A program made the position numbers and the translations under genes. The notes under the pieces are model-generated. The model worked only from the letters and a program-made list of their open reading frames with translations. It was not told the origin of the DNA and did not search any database. Positions 1 through 5,164 of a stretch of 5,164 nucleotides of DNA are shown one piece after another. Numbering within the stretch: position 1 is the stretch's first letter; each line of letters starts with the position of its first letter. Where the stretch lies: positions 1 through 5,164 of the forward strand of contig VGAF01000081.1 of NCBI GenBank assembly GCA_016870855.1, given 5' to 3'. The DNA comes from Actinomycetota bacterium (GTDB lineage Bacteria > Actinomycetota > Actinomycetes > Nanopelagicales > Nanopelagicaceae).

Positions 1-1
1 C

Positions 2-829
2 TTGAATCGACCAACTCCAATCTTTCCTGAACCTCTACAGCTAACGACTCACGGTGACGCTCAGGTCATCTCTGTTGTGAATCAAAAGGGTGGAGTCGGA
101 AAAACAACCACCACAATAAATCTTGGCGCTGCCTTTGCTGAACTTGGTCGCCGCGTCTTACTGATTGATTTTGATCCGCAACATTCGCTCTCTGTCGGAT
201 TAAATGTTTCAACTAGGGAGATTGAAGGCTCCATCTACGACTTGATGATGGATGAGTCGACCAAGATCGATGATTTCTTACTTAAAACAAGCGTTCCCGG
301 AATGGATATGGTTCCGGCGCATGAAAACCTCGCTGGCGCAGAAGGTGGTTTAGTAAGCGTAATTGCCAGAGAAAAGATTTTGAAGCGAGTACTAGATCCG
401 GTCCGTGATTTCTACGATGTGATTCTCATCGACTGCCAACCCTCACTTGGGCTACTTACCGTTAACGCTCTCACGGCCTCCAATTGGGTTTTAGTTCCAC
501 TTGAATGTGAGTATTTTGCGCTACGCGGAGTTGCGCTGCTTGACGACATCATTAAAAAAGTTCAAGTAAATACAAATCCAGATCTCAAACTCCTAGGAAT
601 CCTCCCCACCATGTTTGACCGCAAAACGGTTCATAGCCGTGAGGTGCTAGAGCGAATTAGCGAGGCTTTCCCAAATAAGATCTGTGACACCACAATCGCG
701 CGCACTGTTCGTTTCCCTGAGACAACGGTCGCAGGCGAGCCAATCACCTCTTACGCCAGCTCCTCTGTAGGAGCTGCCTCTTACCGTCGTTTAGCTCGTG
801 AGTTAATTTCAATTGGAGGTGTCCGATGA
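2..829 (+). CDS. parA: ParA/Soj-like chromosome partitioning ATPase (probably 5'-truncated by window edge)
   Basis: This is a ParA/MinD-superfamily ATPase that binds DNA nonspecifically as an ATP dimer and positions chromosome or partner-protein cargo. Seen: deviant Walker A KGGVGKTT at residues 29-36 with signature Lys29 and Lys34, Walker A' LLIDFDPQ at 53-60 (Asp56), and Walker B VILIDCQPSLG at 140-150 (Asp144). The C-terminal block TVRFPETTVAGEPITSYAS (235-253) is typical of the actinobacterial chromosomal ParA next to scpAB (M. tuberculosis Rv1708 type). There is no N-terminal HTH domain; about 22 residues precede the first strand. The first in-frame start is TTG at 2-4, but the segment NRPTPIFPEP matches an internal stretch in homologues, which have extra N-terminal residues as I recall them. 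The true start is therefore probably upstream, outside the window. The stop overlaps the next gene's ATG (ATGA), implying translational coupling. Automatic pipelines may mislabel such proteins as cobyrinic acid a,c-diamide synthase. Confidence 0.95.
   Translation: MNRPTPIFPEPLQLTTHGDAQVISVVNQKGGVGKTTTTINLGAAFAELGRRVLLIDFDPQHSLSVGLNVSTREIEGSIYDLMMDESTKIDDFLLKTSVPGMDMVPAHENLAGAEGGLVSVIAREKILKRVLDPVRDFYDVILIDCQPSLGLLTVNALTASNWVLVPLECEYFALRGVALLDDIIKKVQVNTNPDLKLLGILPTMFDRKTVHSREVLERISEAFPNKICDTTIARTVRFPETTVAGEPITSYASSSVGAASYRRLARELISIGGVR
815..820 (+). promoter_or_regulatory. Shine-Dalgarno site for the small gene after parA
   Basis: GGAGGT lies five bases before the ATG at 826 and inside the last codons of parA. 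It is a near-perfect anti-16S match at good spacing. It fixes the start of the downstream gene and shows that this gene is genuinely translated despite overlapping the parA stop codon. It is the only strong ribosome binding site seen at a gene start in this window. Confidence 0.85.
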
Positions 830-1245
830 CGCGTCGCATTAGTCTTCCCGGAGCAGACGAGCTCTTTCGTAAGACAACTCTGAGCGCCGTCCCAGATCAA
901 GTTGAAGGTGTTGAGGAAGTTGTTCACACCAATCGCCCCACAACTGCAACCGTCGCTAAATCTCAACCGAAGAACCCAACCGGCGTTAGACAGACTCCAA
1001 GAAGAAAGCCGACGGGACTCGATAAAGGACCATCAGGGCGAGAGAAGCACGATGAGAAGATAACTGTTTATCTCTCACCAGAAGAACTCTTCGATCTTGA
1101 GCAAGCACGACTTCATCTTCGTGGAGATCTTGGATTAGCTGTTGATCGCGGTCGAATAGTTCGCGAAGCTCTCTCGATAGTGATTGCCGATCTTGAGGCG
1201 AAGGGCGATCAATCAATAATTGCTCGAAGATTGCGCGGTCGGTAA
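826..1245 (+). CDS. Small basic protein with C-terminal ribbon-helix-helix-like domain, coupled to parA
   Basis: Conserved-looking protein of 139 residues with no firm functional name. Three parts are visible. Residues 1-18 hold a motif MTRRISLPGADELFRKTT. Residues about 19-75 are low-complexity, rich in Pro, Thr, Lys and Arg, and probably disordered. Residues about 76-125 read as strand (EKITVYL, 77-83), helix (SPEELFDLEQARLHL, 84-98), a loop (RGDLGLAVD) and a second helix (RGRIVREALSIVIADLE, 108-124), the pattern of ribbon-helix-helix (CopG/MetJ/Arc-type) DNA-binding dimers. The basic tail IIARRLRGR follows. I recall similar proteins downstream of parA in other actinobacteria, but that is memory, not a search. 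ATGA overlap with parA and a good GGAGGT site argue for co-expression. Inferred role: DNA-binding partner or regulator of the ParA ATPase, as ParG and omega are for plasmid ParA proteins. It is not a ParB: no ParB N-terminal nuclease-like or HTH domain is present. Confidence 0.85.
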   Translation: MTRRISLPGADELFRKTTLSAVPDQVEGVEEVVHTNRPTTATVAKSQPKNPTGVRQTPRRKPTGLDKGPSGREKHDEKITVYLSPEELFDLEQARLHLRGDLGLAVDRGRIVREALSIVIADLEAKGDQSIIARRLRGR

Positions 1246-1248
1246 CGC

Positions 1249-1308
1249 AAATTAATTCGCTCTGGATCAATTAGCTCTAGATCAATTAGCTCTAGATCAA
1301 TTAGCTCT
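1249..1308. repeat. Four-copy 15-bp tandem repeat spanning the xerD stop and convergent gap
   Basis: Read on the minus strand the unit is AGAGCTAATTGATCT. Copies: 1294-1308 (inside and just past the end of xerD), 1279-1293 (identical), 1264-1278 (one difference, last base C) and 1249-1263 (12 of 15 identical). The unit is five codons long and in phase with xerD, so each copy encodes Arg-Ala-Asn-stop. In-frame stops fall at 1297-1299, 1282-1284, 1267-1269 (all TGA) and 1252-1254 (TAA). The array starts three bases after the stop codon of the small plus-strand gene. Two TCTAGA palindromes (1276-1281 and 1291-1296) could pair into a weak 6-bp hairpin with a 9-nt loop, but there is no GC-rich stem or T tract. 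Likely origin is slippage duplication of the xerD 3' end; a function is unproven. Confidence 0.9.
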
Positions 1309-2199
1309 GGGGTGAGCCGAGGCATAACTCTCGCGAAGTTTGTCGATTGTGATGAGTGTGTAGATCTGAGTCGTGCTCACAGATGCATGGCCCAATAGTT
1401 CCTGAACCACTCTTATATCTGCTCCCCCATCCAAAAGATGAGTTGCGAAAGAGTGTCTAAGTGCATGAGGAGATACCCGCCCACTAAGACCGCTTCTCTC
1501 CGCTGCCTCTAAGACGATATTCCATGCGCTTTGGCGTGATATTCGTCCACCTCGGTGATTCAAGAAGAGCGCTTTTTGGCTCCCTTTGAGAAGAGAAAGG
1601 CGAAGTCGGACTAGATAATCCTCTACCGCCTTTCGAGCAAAGCTTCCCATTGGAACCATTCGCTCCTTTCTGCCTTTGCCAAAAAGTCGAATGGTGGTTA
1701 TCTCTCCATTTGAACTCTCCACTCGCCTCACATCATCAACATTTAATGAAATGACTTCACTAACTCGCGCGCCAGTGGCGTAGAGCAACTCGAGAATTGC
1801 ACGATCACGAATTCCCATGCCTTCTAGAGGCGGCGCGGAAATTAGACTTTCGATCTCTGCAATCGTGAGCGCCTTAGGAAGTCTCTTCGGGATAGTCGGA
1901 GGAACTAATTCGCGCGCAATATCCTCGAGATTTCGATCCTTCCCAAGGAATTTATAGAAAGTTCGAATCGCAACTGTTGAACGGGCAATACTTGCTTCAG
2001 CCAGACCCTTGGCCCGCAATTTTGATAGAAAGTCGACGAGATCAACGCTCTTAGCGGTTGCAAAGTTCAATTTTCGCTCATCTAGAAACTCACCTAGTTT
2101 GAGCAGGTCTCGCTGGTAAGAGGAGAGAGTATTTTTGCTTAGCCCGCGCTCAACACCAATATGGCTGATAAAACTCTGGATTAACGCCCTATTTTCCAC
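1297..2199 (-). CDS. xerD: Tyrosine recombinase XerD (chromosome dimer resolution)
   Basis: XerD-type site-specific recombinase of 300 residues, the usual family length. With XerC (or alone in some lineages) it cuts and rejoins dif sites to resolve chromosome dimers at the division septum. The N-terminal SAM-like core-binding domain (about 1-90) includes [17 protein letters not shown]. The catalytic domain (about 105-290) has the full set: Arg145 (ATGARVSEV), Lys175 (FGKGRKER), His245 and Arg248 ([14 protein letters not shown]), His271 ([14 protein letters not shown]) and nucleophile Tyr280. The C-terminus ends HPRAN; HPRA is typical of Xer proteins. The start is GTG at 2197-2199, inside the end of pyrG with an 11-bp overlap and no clear Shine-Dalgarno, so translation probably depends on coupling to pyrG. 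This start matches the usual Xer N-terminus. XerD is favoured over XerC by position next to pyrG, as in mycobacteria, and by the overall sequence, but the two paralogues are similar. Confidence 0.95.
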   Translation of the reverse strand: MENRALIQSFISHIGVERGLSKNTLSSYQRDLLKLGEFLDERKLNFATAKSVDLVDFLSKLRAKGLAEASIARSTVAIRTFYKFLGKDRNLEDIARELVPPTIPKRLPKALTIAEIESLISAPPLEGMGIRDRAILELLYATGARVSEVISLNVDDVRRVESSNGEITTIRLFGKGRKERMVPMGSFARKAVEDYLVRLRLSLLKGSQKALFLNHRGGRISRQSAWNIVLEAAERSGLSGRVSPHALRHSFATHLLDGGADIRVVQELLGHASVSTTQIYTLITIDKLRESYASAHPRAN

Positions 2200-3823
2200 G
2201 GTTAATAGCAGCTTTAATCAGGCCACTAAAGAGCGGATGCGGTCTAGTTGGCCGAGATCTAAATTCTGGGTGCGCCTGTGTGCCTACGTAGTATGGATGT
2301 ACATCTCTTGGTAACTCAACGAACTCGACAAGAGACCCATCAGGAGATATTCCACTAAAAATCAGACCAGACTTTCCAATTTGCTCGCGATATTCGTTGT
2401 TAACTTCATAGCGATGTCGATGTCGTTCTGATATCTCTTCCTTACCGTAAACCTCAGCGACAATAGATCCTTTGCTTAGTAGCGCTTTGTACAGCCCCAG
2501 GCGCATCGAACCACCCATATCGGCCTCGCCAGCAACTATCTTTTCTTGACCTACCATGGTTGCGATTACAGGATGTGGCGAGGTTGGTTCAAACTCCGCC
2601 GAATTGGCGCCTGCAATGCCTGCAAGATTTCGCGCCGCTTCAATAACCATGCATTGAAGTCCCAGACATAAACCGAGGGAAGGAATCAAGTTCTCCCTAG
2701 CGAACTTGAGAGCGCCAACTTTTCCTTCGATACCTCTTACGCCAAATCCACCTGGGACACAGATGGCATCAACATCACCAAGCTGTTCTTTTGCTCCCGC
2801 AGCGGTTTCGCATTCATCACTTACAACCCATTTAATCTCGACTTTTACGTTATTTTCAAAACCGCCGGCTCGAAGCGCTTCGGTTACAGAAAGGTAAGCA
2901 TCTGGAAGATCAACATATTTCCCTACCAAAGCAACCTTTACGGTTCTGGAGGGATTGTGAACGCGATTTAAGAGTTGATCCCACTCCCCCCATTCCACGT
3001 CGTGGAACGGAAGGCCCAAGCGACGGACGATGTAAGCATCTAGTCCCTCTCTGTGCAGGACTTTTGGAATGTCATAGATGGATGGCGCATCAACGGCGGC
3101 AACTACTGCTTCTTGGTCGACATCGCACATTAATGAGATCTTCTTCTTAACGTTAAGTGGAATCTCGCGATCTGATCTAAGAACCACCCCGTCAGGGCTG
3201 ATACCGATTGATCGTAGCGCTTGAACTGAGTGTTGGGTGGGCTTTGTCTTGAGTTCGCCCGAGGGCCCGATGTAAGGAACTAAGGAGACGTGAAGATAGA
3301 AGACATTTTCTCTTCCTACCTCCTGCCGAATCTGTCGAGCCGCTTCCAGAAATGGAAGGGATTCGATATCTCCTACAGTTCCGCCAATCTCGGTGATTAC
3401 GATATCAATTTCAGGCGTCGCCATTGCGCGGATTCGATCTTTGATTTCGTTAGTTATATGCGGAATAACTTGTACAGTATCACCGAGATACTCACCACGA
3501 CGTTCTCTAGCGATTACTCTGGAATAAACCTGGCCGGTAGTTACATTTGCCGATCCATGGAGATTTGTATCGAGAAAGCGCTCATAGTGTCCGATGTCCA
3601 GATCTGTTTCCGCGCCATCGTCGGTGACGAAAACTTCACCATGTTGAAAAGGATTCATCGTTCCGGGATCGACATTGATGTAAGGGTCGAGCTTCTGCAT
3701 GGTTACCCGAAGGCCACGCGCTCGTAACAATCTACCGAGGCTGGAAGCTGTGAGGCCTTTGCCGAGACTTGAGGCGACTCCGCCGGTGACAAATAGATGC
3801 TTCGTCACATGAGGGGCGGTCAT
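2189..3823 (-). CDS. pyrG: CTP synthase (glutamine-hydrolysing)
   Basis: Cytoplasmic CTP synthase (EC 6.3.4.2), which converts UTP, ATP and glutamine to CTP in the last step of de novo pyrimidine nucleotide synthesis. Length is 544 residues, full for the family. The N-terminal synthase domain (about 1-270) starts [17 protein letters not shown], with the P-loop near 18-23. It carries the metal-site residues Asp74 ([16 protein letters not shown]) and Glu145 ([16 protein letters not shown]). The class I glutamine amidotransferase domain (about 295-540) has the oxyanion strand PGGFGVRG (358-364), nucleophile Cys386 (LGLCLGLQ) and the His518/Glu520 pair (QAHPEF). The ATG at 3821-3823 is the first possible start: an in-frame TAG lies six bases upstream. 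No good Shine-Dalgarno precedes it. It lies 22 bp after recN and overlaps xerD by 11 bp. The genes that sit between recN, pyrG and xerD in M. tuberculosis (Rv1697, Rv1698 and the Nudix gene Rv1700) are absent here. Confidence 0.98.
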   Translation of the reverse strand: MTAPHVTKHLFVTGGVASSLGKGLTASSLGRLLRARGLRVTMQKLDPYINVDPGTMNPFQHGEVFVTDDGAETDLDIGHYERFLDTNLHGSANVTTGQVYSRVIARERRGEYLGDTVQVIPHITNEIKDRIRAMATPEIDIVITEIGGTVGDIESLPFLEAARQIRQEVGRENVFYLHVSLVPYIGPSGELKTKPTQHSVQALRSIGISPDGVVLRSDREIPLNVKKKISLMCDVDQEAVVAAVDAPSIYDIPKVLHREGLDAYIVRRLGLPFHDVEWGEWDQLLNRVHNPSRTVKVALVGKYVDLPDAYLSVTEALRAGGFENNVKVEIKWVVSDECETAAGAKEQLGDVDAICVPGGFGVRGIEGKVGALKFARENLIPSLGLCLGLQCMVIEAARNLAGIAGANSAEFEPTSPHPVIATMVGQEKIVAGEADMGGSMRLGLYKALLSKGSIVAEVYGKEEISERHRHRYEVNNEYREQIGKSGLIFSGISPDGSLVEFVELPRDVHPYYVGTQAHPEFRSRPTRPHPLFSGLIKAAINRGK

Positions 3824-3831
3824 GGAGCACT

Positions 3832-3840
3832 AACTTATCA
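3832..3840 (-). promoter_or_regulatory. Possible extended -10 promoter for leaderless pyrG transcript
   Basis: On the minus strand the recN-pyrG gap contains TGATAAGTT, an extended -10 pattern (TGn followed by TAnnnT). Eight bases separate it from the pyrG ATG, the arrangement expected if transcription began at or next to the start codon. This fits the lack of a Shine-Dalgarno site and the frequency of leaderless transcripts in actinobacteria. The hexamer 17 bp upstream (3855-3860, TTAGTA) is a poor -35 match. Short motifs like this arise by chance, so it is only a candidate; simple readthrough from recN is equally possible. Confidence 0.25.
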
Positions 3841-3845
3841 CCCAC

Positions 3846-5164
3846 TTACCCTTTTACTAAATCAAGCAATTCTCTAGCGTGATCTTGGGCGTGTTCGGAG
3901 TCCTCAAGGCCAGAAAGCATTCGAGCAATCTCGCTCTCACGTTCGCTACCCTTCACAAGCGTTACCGATGATTCGGTAATGCTCCCGTTTGAATCCTTAA
4001 GAACCCGTAAATGGTTATCACCCCAAATAGCTACTTGCGGTAAGTGTGTAACAACAATTATCTGGGCGCTCTTTGAAAGACGCTTCAATCGCTTACCGAC
4101 TTCAAGCGCTGCTTTGCCGCCGATACCTGCATCTATCTCATCGAATAGGTAAGTTCCACGCGGTGAAGTGGCTGCAACAACTACCTCAAGCGCAAGCATC
4201 AGTCTAGATAGCTCACCGCCACTTGCCGCCTTTGAGATCGGCAAGAGTTCTCCATCAACATGAGCAGTAAAGAGCATTTCAATTTCATCATTTCCAAATC
4301 GGTTCAATCGGTTTGGTGGAATTAGCTCCAGATCTCCTTCTGTAGCGAGCGTTTTCGTCACCTGGCATTGAAAAGAAGCGCTTGGCATCGCCAACTCTCG
4401 AAGCTCCTTTGTAACCTCAGCGCTTAGCGCCGAGGCATGTTTTCTTCGCGACTGAGAAAGAGCTCTTGCAGCCTTTACTACTTCTGAGAAAATGGCGCGC
4501 TGCTCCACTGATAGTTCATCAACGCGACTTTCGCCTCCGGTTAAATCCTTCATGCGAGCTTTTGCAAGTTCGGCGCGCTCAAGAGCGCTCGATAGCGCTT
4601 CTTCTAGCCCGCTTCCGGTTCCAAACCTCTTTGCAAAAGTTCTAAGAGCCGCCCGTCGATTTAGTAGTTCCTCTAATCGAGCTGGATCAGCAGCAAGGTT
4701 TTCGAGAAAACTCCTTAATTCACTGGCTGCATCGGTCACCTCAAAATAAGCGTTCTCTATATTGGCGGCAGCGCTATCGATTACGGGGTCCTTATCGCGG
4801 ATGGCTTGAAGTGCCCGACGGGCCGTTCCAATAGCGGTATTTGCACCGCTCTCTTCACTATCAATGGCTTCTAACACTGTCGATAGCGCAATTCGAATAT
4901 CTTCCACGCTCTCCAGTTTTCGAACCTCCATATCGATGCTCTGGAGTTCGTCTTGGAGTGGCTTCAATTTGGCAAATTCCGCGAGCAGTTCTTGAAGTTC
5001 GCCGATCTCTCGCTCTCGATCCGCTAGCGACTTACGGAGTCCGTCGATTCGAATTGTGATCTCTTCATACCGGGCAAGGGCTAATTGATAGGAACTTAGA
5101 GCTGATTCGATCTCTTTGCCGCCGAAGCGATCCAATAACTCGCGTTGACGTTGCGCCTTAGAGA
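3846..5164 (-). CDS. recN: DNA repair protein RecN, C-terminal ~438 residues (5' end outside window)
   Basis: RecN is an SMC-like ATPase that acts early in recombinational repair of double-strand breaks, holding DNA ends and aiding RecA. The window contains 438 complete codons and the reading frame stays open to the right edge, where it begins SKAQRQRELLDRFGG. About 125-130 N-terminal residues, including Walker A, must lie beyond the edge, given a family length near 560. Numbering from the first complete codon, a coiled-coil-like stretch rich in Glu, Leu, Arg and Lys runs to about 85 and again about 140-255. The C-terminal ATPase half has the ABC signature KAASGGELSR (311-320), Walker B TYLFDEIDAGIGG (337-349, Asp341 and Glu342) and the H-loop VVTHLPQVA (370-378, His373). 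The family-typical end MLSGLEDSEHAQDHARELL follows. A TTG at 5133-5135 is an internal leucine codon, not the start. It is the first visible gene of the recN-pyrG-xerD run. No frameshift or missing motif is seen in the part present. Confidence 0.96.
   Translation of the reverse strand, partial: SKAQRQRELLDRFGGKEIESALSSYQLALARYEEITIRIDGLRKSLADREREIGELQELLAEFAKLKPLQDELQSIDMEVRKLESVEDIRIALSTVLEAIDSEESGANTAIGTARRALQAIRDKDPVIDSAAANIENAYFEVTDAASELRSFLENLAADPARLEELLNRRAALRTFAKRFGTGSGLEEALSSALERAELAKARMKDLTGGESRVDELSVEQRAIFSEVVKAARALSQSRRKHASALSAEVTKELRELAMPSASFQCQVTKTLATEGDLELIPPNRLNRFGNDEIEMLFTAHVDGELLPISKAASGGELSRLMLALEVVVAATSPRGTYLFDEIDAGIGGKAALEVGKRLKRLSKSAQIIVVTHLPQVAIWGDNHLRVLKDSNGSITESSVTLVKGSERESEIARMLSGLEDSEHAQDHARELLDLVKG

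Noticed and set aside
2..829. Cobyrinic acid a,c-diamide synthase or MinD identity for the first gene
   Set aside because: The deviant Walker A is shared by these families, but the C-terminal block FPETTVAGEPITSYA and the length fit ParA/Soj. There is no amidotransferase domain and no C-terminal MinD membrane helix.
781..1270. Two minus-strand open frames (781-966 and 986-1270) opposite the end of parA and the RHH-like gene
   Set aside because: The plus-strand gene here has a strong ribosome site, coupling to parA and a recognisable domain. The antisense frames have no recognisable domain, and the second starts inside the repeat array.
1249..1308. Repeat array as a CRISPR or mobile-element terminus
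   Set aside because: Units are 15 bp, directly adjoining, with no unique spacers, no inverted terminal repeats and no nearby transposase or cas gene.
2706..2897. Plus-strand open frame of 63 codons inside pyrG
   Set aside because: It is antisense to the amidotransferase region of CTP synthase, with Pro/Ser-rich translation and no supporting signal.
3290..3727. Plus-strand open frame of 145 codons inside pyrG
   Set aside because: It lies wholly antisense to the catalytic N-terminal part of pyrG, resembles no protein family I know, and is best explained by the codon pattern of the real gene.
4492..5059. Plus-strand open frames at 4492-4749 and 4841-5059 inside recN
   Set aside because: They are antisense to the RecN coiled-coil region. 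Their low-complexity Ser/Arg/Ala translation reflects the complement of Glu- and Leu-rich codons.
5133..5135. TTG as the start codon of recN
   Set aside because: The frame is open up to the window edge and the upstream residues SKAQRQREL continue the RecN family sequence. The N-terminal ATPase motifs must lie further upstream, so this is an internal leucine.

Overview
The window looks like chromosomal core DNA of an actinomycete with a compact genome. The evidence is protein similarity and gene content. The ParA-like protein carries the motifs of the actinobacterial chromosomal ParA (the Mycobacterium tuberculosis Rv1708 type). recN, pyrG, xerD and parA are also the genes that cluster in actinobacteria (Rv1696, Rv1699, Rv1701, Rv1708). 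Base composition judged by eye is near or slightly below half G+C, with mixed third codon positions, so this is not a classic high-GC actinomycete. A streamlined aquatic lineage such as the Nanopelagicales (acI) would fit, but that placement is inference.

Layout: (1) On the plus strand, parA (2-829, probably cut at its 5' end by the window edge) overlaps by ATGA a small gene (826-1245) for a basic protein with a C-terminal ribbon-helix-helix-like domain. (2) A 51-bp gap between convergent genes follows. It holds most of a four-unit, 15-bp tandem repeat (1249-1308) that also covers the last codons of xerD. (3) On the minus strand, transcribed right to left, come recN (3846-5164, 5' end outside the window), pyrG (2189-3823) and xerD (1297-2199). 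They are separated by 22 bp and by an 11-bp overlap, so they are probably one operon. No stretch longer than 300 bp lacks a gene, and no tRNA, rRNA, CRISPR array or insertion sequence was seen.

Functionally the window combines chromosome maintenance (ParA with its small partner, XerD for dimer resolution, RecN for double-strand break repair) with CTP synthesis (PyrG). All visible catalytic motifs are intact. The most unusual points are the repeat array, which duplicates the end of xerD so that four stop codons lie in frame 15 nt apart; the coupling of a chromosomal ParA to a ribbon-helix-helix-like protein; and a head-to-head meeting of the parA and xerD transcripts where related genomes have the genes collinear and scpA-scpB after parA. 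I found no clearly new multi-gene system; the parA-small protein pair is the best candidate for undescribed biology.
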